64,000 nucleotides of DNA from an uncultured Rhizobiaceae group bacterium (GTDB taxonomy: Bacteria > Pseudomonadota > Alphaproteobacteria > Rhizobiales > Rhizobiaceae): contig CALHBJ010000004.1 of NCBI GenBank assembly GCA_937930845.1, positions 124,001 to 188,000 on the forward strand. The letters are read 5' to 3'. Every line of letters starts with the position of its first letter. The stretch's first letter is position 1. Under the pieces are notes generated by a model. That model saw only the letters and a list, made by a program, of their open reading frames with translations. It did not search any database and had not been told where the DNA came from. Shown here piece by piece: positions 16,549-24,928 of the stretch. The translations under genes were made by a program, and so were the position numbers.

Positions 16549-17133
16549 TCAGTCCTGCGCTTTGCCTTCTGCGAGTTTGCGGGCGTGGTATTTTTGGAAG
16601 TGCTCATCGCCTTCATATCCCTTTTCTTTCACCCACTTGAACATGTTCAATGTCGTTCCCTTGCCGAACGCTCCAGGCATAATCGCCACTGCTGCGCGCC
16701 CTGCATCCTGGTTTTGTGAAAGTGCCTCAGGCATGAATATTATGGTCGGCGTATAGTTCAGTCGCCATTTTCTGGCGGCTTTTTTCTCGGTCAATGATTC
16801 GCCATCGGTGTCGATCACTTCCTCGTCGCCGAACAGATTATATTGGACAACCATGAAGTTGGATTTGATGTAATCGGCAATTTTAGGGTCATTCAAAACG
16901 GTCTCGTGGAGTTTCTTGCAATAGATACATCCGCGTTGTTCATAGATGATGGCCAAACGTTTGCCTTCATCTTTGGCGGCCTGAACATCTTCGGCGATGT
17001 CTTTGAATGAGGTTGTGAACCACGGTTGTTTGTGCAGCCCGTCTTCGCCGATTTCAGCGGCATGGATGGGGGTGCTGATGATGACACAAAGAGCGGTCAA
17101 AATAAGAAAAATGGTCTTTTTCAAGTGGGGCAT
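16549..17133 (-). CDS. soxW: Periplasmic thioredoxin SoxW
   Basis: The 194-residue protein has a signal peptide (IFLILTALCVIISTPIHA) and a thioredoxin fold with the redox pair in RGCIYCKKLHE. TPTIIFMPE carries the cis-Pro loop. SoxW is kept reduced by SoxV and supports Sox activity, probably by keeping SoxYZ competent. The gene lies 14 nt downstream of soxV. Confidence 0.92.
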   Translation of the reverse strand: MPHLKKTIFLILTALCVIISTPIHAAEIGEDGLHKQPWFTTSFKDIAEDVQAAKDEGKRLAIIYEQRGCIYCKKLHETVLNDPKIADYIKSNFMVVQYNLFGDEEVIDTDGESLTEKKAARKWRLNYTPTIIFMPEALSQNQDAGRAAVAIMPGAFGKGTTLNMFKWVKEKGYEGDEHFQKYHARKLAEGKAQD

Positions 17134-17147
17134 TGATACTCTCCTGT

Positions 17148-17885
17148 TTAGCCAAATGAACCCAGGGATGGGAAATAATCCAACATGAGATAGCTGATCG
17201 TGGACATTGAACCGGTCAGGAAAAGTACGCCGGTAATGACGAGCAGAATTCCCATGATTTTTTCAACAAACCCCATGTGCTTTTTGAACTTCTTCATCAC
17301 AGCCATGAAGGGGCCTGCGAATGCAGCCGCCAGCAGGAATGGAATTCCTATTCCCAGCGAGTACACGAAGAGCAGGGCGGCACCCTTCACAACATCGGCT
17401 TCACTGCCTGCATAGAGCAGGATCGCCGCCAATACCGGTCCAACGCAGGGGGTCCATCCAAAGGCAAAGGCAAGTCCAACCACATAGGCACCCAACAGCC
17501 CAATTGGTTTTTGTGCACTTTGGAAACGCGCTTCGCGGAACAGCAGGCCAATTCTGAAAATTCCCAAAAAATGCAGCCCAAGAATAATGATGATGATCCC
17601 GGCAATCACGCTGAGCGTTTCAAGGTAGTCGTTGATCAAAGCGCCAAACAAAGACGCGCTGGCGCCAAGTCCAATGAAGATAGTAGAGAAGCCCAATACG
17701 AAGGCGACCGCCCTGAAGAGGACTTTTCTGAAGACGGAAGCTGGTACGGCTTCGTCAGTTATTTCATCCATTGTCGCACCGGCCAGAAATGCCAGATAAG
17801 GTGGGACGAGGGGCAGGACGCATGGCGAGGCAAACGAAAGAAAGCCGGCTATCAGCGCTGCGACCCACCCAATATCGAGGTCCAT
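17148..17885 (-). CDS. soxV: CcdA-like membrane thiol transporter SoxV
   Basis: The 245-residue protein has six hydrophobic segments and the paired Cys motifs of the CcdA/DsbD membrane domain: FASPCVLPLVPPYLAF near residue 22 and GWTPCVGPVLAAIL near residue 140. It passes reducing equivalents from the cytoplasm to periplasmic SoxW. The start at 17885 is 104 nt from the divergent soxS start, and an imperfect ATTCA-N6-ATAAT site lies between them. Confidence 0.93.
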   Translation of the reverse strand: MDLDIGWVAALIAGFLSFASPCVLPLVPPYLAFLAGATMDEITDEAVPASVFRKVLFRAVAFVLGFSTIFIGLGASASLFGALINDYLETLSVIAGIIIIILGLHFLGIFRIGLLFREARFQSAQKPIGLLGAYVVGLAFAFGWTPCVGPVLAAILLYAGSEADVVKGAALLFVYSLGIGIPFLLAAAFAGPFMAVMKKFKKHMGFVEKIMGILLVITGVLFLTGSMSTISYLMLDYFPSLGSFG

Positions 17886-17909
17886 TTTGCAGCCCTTGGT
17901 AAATTACAT

Positions 17910-17925
17910 ATTCATGATCTATAAT
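17910..17925. promoter_or_regulatory. Candidate SoxR operator in the soxV-soxS divergent gap
   Basis: ATTCA-tgatct-ATAAT matches the shared pattern in 8 of 10 half-site positions. A separate perfect palindrome TGCATATATGCA lies at 17937-17948. Together they sit where both divergent promoters must be. Confidence 0.5.
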
Positions 17926-17989
17926 GTGTTTTGTGATGCATATATGCAATCGCTATAAATTCAGATTGTCTGCAACGGTCGGAGTTAAC

Positions 17990-18355
17990 ATGAACAAGCT
18001 GCTGGTTATTGCGATGATTTGGCTGGTGTCCGCAGCGCCTGGGCTGGCGGCTGAATTGATCATGCTTGAGCAGGATAATTGTGAGTATTGTGAGCGCTGG
18101 AATGACGATATCGGGGTGATTTATCACAAGACTCAAGAGGGAAAGTCTGCGCCATTGAGACGTGTAAACATTCACCAAGCCTTGCCATCCGATCTCGCAA
18201 ATTTGAACAAAGGCCGCTATACACCCACATTCGTGTTGTTTGATAAGGGACGGGAAGTCGGCAGAATCCGGGGGTATCCCGGTGAAGATTTCTTCTGGGG
18301 GCTGCTTTCAAAATTGTTGGAAAAGCTCCCCGAACACACAAAAAAAGCAGGTTAG
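17990..18355 (+). CDS. soxS: Periplasmic thioredoxin-like protein SoxS
   Basis: The start at 17990 follows GGAG and gives a 121-residue protein with a signal peptide (LLVIAMIWLVSAAPGLAA). A short thioredoxin-like domain follows with DNCEYCERW as the CxxC pair and YTPTFVLFD as the cis-Pro region. SoxS is reported to reduce or reactivate SoxY. It opens a soxSRT run divergent from soxVW, as described for Pseudaminobacter. Confidence 0.88.
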   Translation: MNKLLVIAMIWLVSAAPGLAAELIMLEQDNCEYCERWNDDIGVIYHKTQEGKSAPLRRVNIHQALPSDLANLNKGRYTPTFVLFDKGREVGRIRGYPGEDFFWGLLSKLLEKLPEHTKKAG

Positions 18356-18397
18356 GACTGTTTGGTCCCAAAGAGTTTGAATTAAAGGAACTGGTCT

Positions 18398-18748
18398 ATG
18401 GCCGAAGCAGCGATGACCCTTGAAGCAATGGCACGCGATTTCGAAGCGCCTGACATGGATGCCATGGGCAAAAATGCCGTGGCCGCAACGGATTTTCTAA
18501 AGGCGATTGCCCACGAGGGTCGCCTCATGATTCTTTGCCGTTTGGCCAATGGCGAGTGTTCTGTGACCGATCTCGAAGACATGTTGTCGGCACGACAGGC
18601 TGCGGTGTCTCAACAATTGTCCCGATTGCGTCTTGAAGGCTTGGTCAAAACCCGCCGCGAAGGGAAGTCTGTATACTATTCTTTAGCGGACGAACGGGCG
18701 CAACGCCTGATTCCTGTGCTCTACGACATGTTTTGCGCCAACAAGTAG
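18398..18748 (+). CDS. soxR: ArsR-family sulfur-responsive repressor SoxR
   Basis: The 116-residue winged-helix protein has AIAHEGRLMILCRLANGECSVTDLE and the recognition helix SARQAAVSQQLSRLRLEGLVKTRREGKSVYYSL. C47 and C113 sit where SqrR/BigR-type persulfide sensors have their two reactive cysteines, which form a polysulfide bridge that lowers DNA affinity. SoxR is known as the repressor of sox genes. The repeated ATTCA-N6-TGAAT palindromes across this island are its likely targets. Confidence 0.92.
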   Translation: MAEAAMTLEAMARDFEAPDMDAMGKNAVAATDFLKAIAHEGRLMILCRLANGECSVTDLEDMLSARQAAVSQQLSRLRLEGLVKTRREGKSVYYSLADERAQRLIPVLYDMFCANK

Positions 18749-18802
18749 CAATTGGCTCAATGCCGTTGACTTTGTGCTTGCGCGGCCAATCTTGATCTAT
18801 AT

Positions 18803-18818
18803 ATTCAAATTATTAGAT
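18803..18818. promoter_or_regulatory. Weak candidate SoxR operator before soxT
   Basis: ATTCA-aattat-TAGAT keeps the left half-site and spacing but only part of the right half-site. It lies 20 nt upstream of the soxT start. Confidence 0.4.
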
Positions 18819-18837
18819 ATGTTTGAGGAAGTGCGGC

Positions 18838-19914
18838 ATGGAGGAGCTTGCGCCTGGAACGATTGCTGCCCTGGCTGGTTTGCTTGGGGGAGTGGTCCTG
18901 GGATTTGCAGCGCGCTGGGGGCGATTTTGTACGCTTGGTGCCATTGAAGATGCGGTGCTTGGCAATGACGCCAACCGACTGCGCTCATGGGGACTCGCAA
19001 TCGCGGTCTCAATTTTCGGCACCTTTATGCTGAACCAGTTTGGTATCGTTTCGATATCGGACTCATTTTATTTATCCTCTCCCACTTCGCTTATTGCGTC
19101 TGTATTTGGCGGATTGGTTTTTGGTTTGGGCATGGCCTTGGTGGGGACGTGCGGATTTGGAACCCTGGCCCGAATGGGCGGTGGTGATCTTAAATCTGTG
19201 GTCACTTTCTTGGTCATGGGAATTACCGCCTACGCCACATTGAGGGGGCTAACGGCATACGTGCGAGTGGCGCTGTTTTCTCAACCGGAAACGGTTGAAC
19301 AGCCTGCTTCTTTCGCATTCATGGTGGAAAAAAGTCTATCAATACCGCCCCACGTCACCGCCTATATTGTCGCTGCCCTACTGGTTGCGATCTGTTTTGC
19401 ATCCTCCCGGTTCAGAAGGGATGGGAGGCGGATTGGTGTTGGCATACTCGTCGGTCTTGTTGTCGTGTGGGGGTGGTATTCGACGGGCGTTCTGGCTGCT
19501 GATGAATTTGAGCCATACCCCCTTGAAAGCTACACTTTTTCTGCGCCTCTGGGCGACACCATCATGTATGCCATGACCGCTTCCGGATCCGCCCTGAGAT
19601 TTGGCATTGGCGCGACCGCAGGTGTTGTGGTTGGTGCCTTGATCACGACTTTGGCTTTGGGGCATTTCCGCTGGGAAGCCGCAGACGATGCGCGTGAAAT
19701 GAAACGTCAGATATTCGGCGGATTTCTGATGGGAATTGGCAGCGTAACAGCGCTTGGCTGCACCATCGGGCAGGGTATTAGTGCCGCATCTTTGTTGGCT
19801 TATTCAGCACCGGTAGTCCTTATTTCGATCTTCCTGGGGGCCTGGTTGGGGCTTCAATATTTGGTCCACGGTTCATTCAAGGAGCCGCTGCAGCATTTGT
19901 TTTCACGACAATAG
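18838..19914 (+). CDS. soxT: YeeE/YedE (TsuA-like) thiosulfate/sulfur-compound permease SoxT
   Basis: The ATG at 18838 follows GAGGAA and gives 358 residues with about nine hydrophobic helices. It has the family cysteines in GRFCTLGAI, VGTCGFGTLARMGGGDLKS and LGCTIGQGISAAS. Equivalent cysteines pass thiosulfate through the membrane in TsuA. The position after soxS and soxR fits the soxSRT arrangement. It probably brings a sulfur compound into the cytoplasm, perhaps as the signal for SoxR. Confidence 0.88.
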   Translation: MEELAPGTIAALAGLLGGVVLGFAARWGRFCTLGAIEDAVLGNDANRLRSWGLAIAVSIFGTFMLNQFGIVSISDSFYLSSPTSLIASVFGGLVFGLGMALVGTCGFGTLARMGGGDLKSVVTFLVMGITAYATLRGLTAYVRVALFSQPETVEQPASFAFMVEKSLSIPPHVTAYIVAALLVAICFASSRFRRDGRRIGVGILVGLVVVWGWYSTGVLAADEFEPYPLESYTFSAPLGDTIMYAMTASGSALRFGIGATAGVVVGALITTLALGHFRWEAADDAREMKRQIFGGFLMGIGSVTALGCTIGQGISAASLLAYSAPVVLISIFLGAWLGLQYLVHGSFKEPLQHLFSRQ

Positions 19915-19950
19915 TTCAGCATTTCTTCGGTTCTTGCTGAAACTCACGAA

Positions 19951-20165
19951 ATGAAAATGTACACACAACCCTCCGGCAACAGGAAGGAGAGGAACCTATT
20001 TGTTCCGTCGTTTCTTGTGGTGAAACCGGGCGATGTAGTCAAATTCGTGCCGAGCGAGAAGGGGCTTGAAAATGGACGGGGAAGATCTCCAGGGAGATCG
20101 GGGTTATCGCTGAAAAACCTGGCATCTGTGATCATATCTGCAGGCCCCATGTGGCGCTCAAATAA
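19951..20165 (+). pseudogene. Decayed pseudoazurin-like cupredoxin
   Basis: The first frame reads NLFVPSFLVVKPGDVVKFVPSEKG, a close match to the start of pseudoazurin, where KFVPTDKGH supplies the first copper His. After that the similarity moves to another frame at about 20103: GVIAEKPGICDHICRPHVA, the C-terminal copper loop (family: PGxY-x-x-C-x-PH). A stop follows at 20163. At least one frameshift is therefore needed, and the first His is replaced by Leu. The gene sits just before soxEF, where a soluble copper electron carrier would make sense. Confidence 0.7.
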
Positions 20166-20253
20166 CCGGCCCCGTAGGACGATGATCACAAATTCTGTAT
20201 CTCAGTACATGCAGATCGCGTGAGGTGGTTGACGTGTTTGTGATAATTGATAC

Positions 20254-20269
20254 ATTCATAAAAATGATT
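20254..20269. promoter_or_regulatory. Candidate SoxR operator before soxEF
   Basis: ATTCA-taaaaa-TGATT matches the shared pattern in 9 of 10 half-site positions. It is nested in a wider inverted repeat, CATTCATA (20253-20260) with TATGAATG (20271-20278). It lies 19 nt upstream of the cytochrome start. Confidence 0.6.
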
Positions 20270-20287
20270 ATATGAATGAGTTTATAA

Positions 20288-20590
20288 ATGCTGCGAAACT
20301 TAATGCTCATTCTGGTTTGTGCTGCATCGCCTCAGGCACTGGCGGAGGGGGATCCTGAGTATGGGCAATATTTGTCCTCGGAATGCGTGACTTGCCATCT
20401 GGGGAAAGCCACCGAAGGCGGTATCCCTTCCATCAACGGATACGATTCCGATGGGTTCCAGCAAATAATGAAACTCTACCGGTCTAAAGAACTCGAAAAT
20501 CCAACGATGCAAACAATTGCGGGCAGGTTGACGGACGAAGATATCGCCGCCTTGGCGGCCTATTATTCAGCCCTGCCACAGCCCGAATAA
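20288..20590 (+). CDS. soxE: Small cytochrome c, SoxE/FccA-like
   Basis: The 100-residue protein has a signal peptide cut near AEG, one haem site ECVTCH, and a class-I cytochrome C-terminal helix, EDIAALAAYYSAL. It lies 37 nt before the flavoprotein soxF and is its likely electron acceptor, as FccA is for FccB in flavocytochrome c sulfide dehydrogenase. Paracoccus SoxE is dihaem; this one is monohaem, so the name is by position and partner. Confidence 0.8.
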   Translation: MLRNLMLILVCAASPQALAEGDPEYGQYLSSECVTCHLGKATEGGIPSINGYDSDGFQQIMKLYRSKELENPTMQTIAGRLTDEDIAALAAYYSALPQPE

Positions 20591-20627
20591 CACACGTCAA
20601 CTTACGGTTTATAATGGGAGGAACCAC

Positions 20628-21902
20628 ATGACCGAGTTTAGCAGAAGACAGTTCTCAGCAGGATTGCTGGGGCTGGGTGCCGTGACAGCAGGGCTCAACC
20701 TGCCTGCCTATGCACAGGGCAAAAAGCCCAAAGTCGTGGTCATTGGTGGTGGGGCAGGTGGTGCAACGGCCGCCCGTTATCTGGCTAAAGATTCCAAGGG
20801 TGCCATTGATGTCACGCTGATTGAGCCGACAAAAAAATATTACACATGCTTCTTTTCCAATCTCTATCTTGGCGGCCTTCGCGATTATGATTCAATCGGC
20901 CACACCTATGATGGATTGGCCTCTAACCACGGCGTCAATGTTGTTCACGATTGGGCCGTAGGCGTCGACAAAGCGGCCAAAACGGTAGAACTCGGTTCCG
21001 GCACAAAAATCAGCTACGATCGTCTGATTATTTCGCCCGGTATCGACATGAAGTACGAATCGGTGAACGGCTATTCCATTGAGGGGCAGGACACCATGCC
21101 CCATGCGTGGAAGTCCGGCACCCAGGTTGCCTTGCTCAAATCGCAGGTTGAAAACATGAAAGAGGGTGGAACCTTTGTGATGGTTCCTCCACCCAACCCT
21201 TACCGGTGCCCACCAGGACCATATGAGCGCATTTCGATGATCGCTCATATCCTGTCGAAGAAAAATCCCACGGCAAAAATCATTGTTTTGGATCCAAAGG
21301 AAAAGTTCTCAAAGCAGGCACTTTTCCAGGAAGGGTGGGACAAAAATTATCCAAATATGGTTGAATGGATTCCCGCATCGATTTCCGGCGGTGTGAAGAA
21401 CATCAACATGGACACGATGGAAATCGAGACAGACATCGATACGTTCAAAGCGGATGCCGCATCTGTGGTGCCCGCTCAAAAGGCCGGTGCAATCTGCGAC
21501 CGCGCCGGAATAACCGATGGTGACTGGTGCCCAATCGTTCCCGCTTCCATGCAGACCAAGGCGGATCCGAACATCTATGTTCTGGGTGATGCGTCAGTGG
21601 CGTCGGCAATGCCCAAGTCTGGCTTCTCTGCCAACAGTCAGGCGAAAGTCGCTGCCATGGCAATCCGGGGCGAGCTGACGGGCTCAAAAGTGTTTGCCCC
21701 TCGCTTTGCCAACACTTGCTGGAGTCTGATCGACACCAACAATGGTGTTAAAGTCGGTGCCAATTACAAAGCCGGTGAAGAGAAAATCGAAGTGGTCGAC
21801 AAGTTCATCTCTAAGACCGGTGAGTCCGATGATGTGCGTAAGACGACTTACGAAGAATCCGAGGCTTGGTACTCTGCGATTTCGGCTGACATGTTCAGCT
21901 AA
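20628..21902 (+). CDS. soxF: Sulfide dehydrogenase flavoprotein SoxF (FccB-like)
   Basis: The 424-residue protein has a Tat signal (SRRQFSAGLLGLGAVTAG), a Rossmann FAD motif VVVIGGGAGGATAARYL, and YYTCFFSNLYLGG, whose Cys (C74) matches the cysteine that binds FAD covalently in FccB. NPYRCPPGPYER (C194) supplies a redox cysteine, and VYVLGD-type FAD closure is seen as IYVLGDASVASAMPKSGFSA. It oxidises sulfide in the periplasm and hands electrons to the adjacent cytochrome. A strong terminator follows. Confidence 0.93.
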   Translation: MTEFSRRQFSAGLLGLGAVTAGLNLPAYAQGKKPKVVVIGGGAGGATAARYLAKDSKGAIDVTLIEPTKKYYTCFFSNLYLGGLRDYDSIGHTYDGLASNHGVNVVHDWAVGVDKAAKTVELGSGTKISYDRLIISPGIDMKYESVNGYSIEGQDTMPHAWKSGTQVALLKSQVENMKEGGTFVMVPPPNPYRCPPGPYERISMIAHILSKKNPTAKIIVLDPKEKFSKQALFQEGWDKNYPNMVEWIPASISGGVKNINMDTMEIETDIDTFKADAASVVPAQKAGAICDRAGITDGDWCPIVPASMQTKADPNIYVLGDASVASAMPKSGFSANSQAKVAAMAIRGELTGSKVFAPRFANTCWSLIDTNNGVKVGANYKAGEEKIEVVDKFISKTGESDDVRKTTYEESEAWYSAISADMFS

Positions 21903-21930
21903 ATCATCTCGACAACATCACAACATTTCA

Positions 21931-21968
21931 GCCGCTCGCGACACCTATCGCGGGCGGCTTTCTTTTTG
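21931..21968 (+). terminator. Terminator after soxF
   Basis: GCCGCTCGCG (21931-21940) pairs with CGCGGGCGGC (21949-21958), with one G-U pair and an 8-nt loop, then a T-rich tail (TTTCTTTTT). It begins 29 nt past the soxF stop and may also serve the convergent rhodanese gene. Confidence 0.85.
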
Positions 21969-21976
21969 TGTATTGG

Positions 21977-22387
21977 TCAACCGTGCGGTTTGGTTGGAAG
22001 GTTGCGTCTTAGCCAACCTGGGCCCGCCTGGGAGCCAAACATGCCTTCGCTCACATTTAGAATGTTTGTGAAGCCGCGTTTTTCCAATTCACCCGCCAGG
22101 TAAGTTGAGCGCGCACCCGTTGCACATATCAACGCAATGGGGGCATCTTTCCTGCCGTCGGTGAGCCGGGCCAGTTTTTCAAGAAACCCGTTTTGATGCA
22201 TGCTGATTTTATGGGCGGGTTGGGCGACACCAGAATTCTTCCATTCATTGGGCCTGCGAATATCAATGAGATATACCGAACCAGCTGCCGCTTGTTTATT
22301 GGCAACATCCGCTTTCAAGAGTTCTGCCGCCTCGACGGACAAAAGGCTCGACCACAAAAGGATGACGGTGCACAGAATTCTAGGCAT
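21977..22387 (-). CDS. Exported rhodanese-domain protein
   Basis: The 136-residue protein has a signal peptide (ILCTVILLWSSLLSVEA) and one rhodanese domain with YLIDIRRPNEWKNSGV and the active-site loop ICATGARST, where Cys carries the persulfide. Likely a periplasmic sulfurtransferase handling sulfane sulfur from the Sox system. It is convergent with soxF. Confidence 0.85.
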   Translation of the reverse strand: MPRILCTVILLWSSLLSVEAAELLKADVANKQAAAGSVYLIDIRRPNEWKNSGVAQPAHKISMHQNGFLEKLARLTDGRKDAPIALICATGARSTYLAGELEKRGFTNILNVSEGMFGSQAGPGWLRRNLPTKPHG

Positions 22388-22517
22388 TTATGAAAAATCC
22401 CCGTGAACCGCTTTGTGCGGTGATTTGAACTGCCATTGAGCATAAAGCTTTGCGCTTATGAGTGGCGTTAAAAATTCCAACATGCGGTAAAATGAATGTG
22501 TATCTGCGGTCGCCTGA

Positions 22518-23489
22518 TCACTCAAATTCCATCTGTTCAAACACCCGGCCTGCGTTTCTGGTTGCAAGTTCCTTAAAAGTATCGAGTTTTTCATAAGGTG
22601 ACTGATCGACGTAATATGCGTCTTTCAATGTGCCGCCATTGTCCATGTGTTCCTGGATCTTGCCTCTAAGATAGTGAAGATAATCGAACGTATAGCGGCG
22701 TACTTGAGCCATGTTTGTTGGATGGCCGTGGCCGGGAATAACAAATTGCGCGCCCAGTTTTTCAAATTGTTCTTCCCACGTCTCCATCCATGCAGCCGTG
22801 TCCGTGTCGTCAAATATGGGCAGCATGCGTTCGTGAAATGCCATGTCGCCCGCAATTACGAGCTTATGCTGCGGTAGCCAAACTTGGGTGTCACCCGGGC
22901 TGTGGGCAGACCCAAGATAGAGCACGTCGATCATGAACCCTCCCATTTCCACCGACTTCTTTTGTGCAAAAGTCTCTGTGGGGAGGGATATTTTTGTCTT
23001 CTCGGCCCGATCCTTTAGGCGTCTTTGAGCAGCATCGAGAATGTCATATCCGCGCTCTTCAAATTCAGCGGCAGCATCTTCGTGGGCCAGAATCGGAACA
23101 CCTTGTTCTGCCCAGTAAGAGTTGCCCAGCATTGCGTGACCTTGACCATTCTCATCGATGATCAATTTCACAGGTTGGCTGGTTATCTTCTTGATTTCAT
23201 CATGCAGGGCTTTGGCCAACAGATAACTGCCACCGCCATTCACGACGACCACGCCATCGCCTGTAACGATAAAGCTCAGATTGTTGTTGTGGCCTGCATT
23301 TTCGTAGGTTGAGGGCGCGGTTTGGCCGATTGCTGTCCAAACATTTGGGATCACTTCTATTGGCTTTGAATAGAGCAGGGAATTCGGATATTGATCGGCG
23401 ATATTTTGTGCTGCCTGCGCCAATTGCCCCATCTGCAATGCAAACAACAAACTCAAAAAGGCAACAATCTTTGGAAATTTTGTCATCAC
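22518..23489 (-). CDS. Metallo-beta-lactamase-fold exported protein, SoxH-like
   Basis: The 323-residue protein has a signal peptide and an MBL fold: FIVTGDGVVVVNGGGS, LYLGSAHSPGDTQVWLP, VIAGDMAFHERMLP and FVIPGHGHPTNM. The first metal motif, normally HxHxDH, is changed to ENGQGH in IIDENGQGHAMLGN, so two of its ligands are missing. This resembles SoxH and related quinoprotein-relay proteins. It follows the other MBL gene by 9 nt. It may bind a single metal or act without hydrolysis; activity is unknown. Confidence 0.75.
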   Translation of the reverse strand: MMTKFPKIVAFLSLLFALQMGQLAQAAQNIADQYPNSLLYSKPIEVIPNVWTAIGQTAPSTYENAGHNNNLSFIVTGDGVVVVNGGGSYLLAKALHDEIKKITSQPVKLIIDENGQGHAMLGNSYWAEQGVPILAHEDAAAEFEERGYDILDAAQRRLKDRAEKTKISLPTETFAQKKSVEMGGFMIDVLYLGSAHSPGDTQVWLPQHKLVIAGDMAFHERMLPIFDDTDTAAWMETWEEQFEKLGAQFVIPGHGHPTNMAQVRRYTFDYLHYLRGKIQEHMDNGGTLKDAYYVDQSPYEKLDTFKELATRNAGRVFEQMEFE

Positions 23490-23498
23490 AGTTCGTCC

Positions 23499-24416
23499 TT
23501 AGGCAGCAATAAATTTAAAACCACTTGCGTCTTTCTCAGCGCGCCCAATTCCCGGGTAGGGAAGGTGGTATCCAATCATCATCATATTCTGTGAAGCTAT
23601 TTGATCCAGCAAAGAGACGCGCGATTTCACGCCCAATTCCTTGTCTTGATCAGAACCCGCCAGCCACTTTGGCTGTTCAAAAGCGACGTGGTGATTGCCA
23701 ATTGCATCGCCAACAATCATCAGGCTTTCACCGCCACCACGGACTTCAAATGCTGTGTGGCCAGGTGTGTGCCCAACGGAATTGCGCGCCATGATGCCGG
23801 GCAGAATTTCTTCACCAAAATTGAAGAATGAAATCCTGTCTTCCATGCCTTTGAGCAACCGCGCGGCACCAACTGCGAAGGCTTGTCGCTGCGCCCCAAT
23901 GGTGTCGACCGTTCGGGGATTGACCCAGTAGTCCCACTCGACCTTCCCAATCATGTGCTGCGCATTTGGAAATAACGGATCGTCAAATTCGTCCAGCAAA
24001 CCCCACAAGTGGTCCGGGTGGGCATGTGTGAAAACCACATGGGTCACATCCGCAGGGTCAAGATTGATGGCATCAAGAGCTTCGGTCAGCTTGCCGGCGC
24101 TCGGCATGAAGTTCGGCCCCGCACCAACGTCAAAAATGATTGTATTTTCGCCATCGCGAACAAGCGTTAGATTGCAGTCTGGCTCCAATTGATCGGTGGG
24201 CAGTTTGTGCTTTTTGAGAATTGGAAGAAGATCTTTTTCTGCGATGTCAGAAAACAACATGCTGGTTGGCAGACTGAGATTACCGTCGCTCACAACGTCA
24301 ATGATCTTGCTGCCCAGCGTTAAATTCGAATTTGCCCAAACTGACCGACTGGGAATGAGACCAGCTGCAACAGTCATTGAAGTAGCCGCCAGTACCGTTC
24401 TTCTGGAAATCTTCAT
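23499..24416 (-). CDS. Exported MBL-fold metallohydrolase with Tat signal
   Basis: The start at 24416 gives MKISRRTVLAATSMTVAAGL, a Tat signal. The 305-residue protein keeps a full metal set: FTHAHPDHLWG (HxHxDH), GHTPGHTAFEV, IVGDAIGNHHVAF and a late GYHLPYPG. It resembles periplasmic MBL hydrolases of the thiol/sulfur-dioxygenase neighbourhood. A variant of the ATTCA-N6 pattern lies 22 nt upstream, so it may be in the SoxR regulon. Confidence 0.8.
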   Translation of the reverse strand: MKISRRTVLAATSMTVAAGLIPSRSVWANSNLTLGSKIIDVVSDGNLSLPTSMLFSDIAEKDLLPILKKHKLPTDQLEPDCNLTLVRDGENTIIFDVGAGPNFMPSAGKLTEALDAINLDPADVTHVVFTHAHPDHLWGLLDEFDDPLFPNAQHMIGKVEWDYWVNPRTVDTIGAQRQAFAVGAARLLKGMEDRISFFNFGEEILPGIMARNSVGHTPGHTAFEVRGGGESLMIVGDAIGNHHVAFEQPKWLAGSDQDKELGVKSRVSLLDQIASQNMMMIGYHLPYPGIGRAEKDASGFKFIAA

Positions 24417-24437
24417 AACCGCTATCCATGAAAACAC

Positions 24438-24453
24438 ATAACAATTATTGAAT
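24438..24453. promoter_or_regulatory. Partial SoxR-like site before the MBL genes
   Basis: Read on the minus strand: ATTCA-ataatt-GTTAT. The left half and spacer are identical to the soxX site; the right half is poor. It lies 22 nt upstream of the start at 24416. Confidence 0.35.
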
Positions 24454-24553
24454 ATGAACAGTGCGCTGGTTTCAATAGGCGGTGAGAAAAATTAGAATTT
24501 GCGTTGGCTCATCACATGAGTGCGTTTGTGAAAACAGTGGTGATGTGTGTTCG

Positions 24554-24919
24554 TTATACAGTGTCGACGGGCAAGTTTTCAGCGGTCCACTGCAACATCC
24601 CCCCGCGCAGAATCGCAAGGTTCTCAATTTCGTTCTTAGCGAGTATTTTAGCCGCTGCTGAGGCCCTTGCCCCCGTTTTGCAGCTGACAACAACAGTGGC
24701 GTGAGGGTGCTGGGCAGCCAGTTCTTTCGCGATAGCGACAAATTTTGGATCGTTCATTGAGATGGTATGGCTTCCTTTGGGAAAGCCTGTTTGCGCCCAT
24801 TCGCTGGGCTCCCGCACATCAATGATTATAATGTCGCCAGCATTTTGCCCCATATGGGCATCGGCTGGCGACAGGGTTGAGACGGCGGAGCCAAATCCAA
24901 GTAGTTCCAGAAGGCCCAA
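24554..24919 (-). CDS. Rhodanese-like sulfurtransferase, cytosolic
   Basis: The 121-residue single-domain protein has IIIIDVREPSEWAQTGFPKGSH and the active-site loop VVSCKTGARASAAA. No signal peptide is seen. It lies 9 nt after the DUF2892 gene, an association also seen in YgaP, where a rhodanese domain is fused to a two-helix membrane anchor. The two likely work together on sulfane sulfur at the inner membrane. Confidence 0.85.
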   Translation of the reverse strand: MGLLELLGFGSAVSTLSPADAHMGQNAGDIIIIDVREPSEWAQTGFPKGSHTISMNDPKFVAIAKELAAQHPHATVVVSCKTGARASAAAKILAKNEIENLAILRGGMLQWTAENLPVDTV

Positions 24920-24928
24920 TTCAAACCC

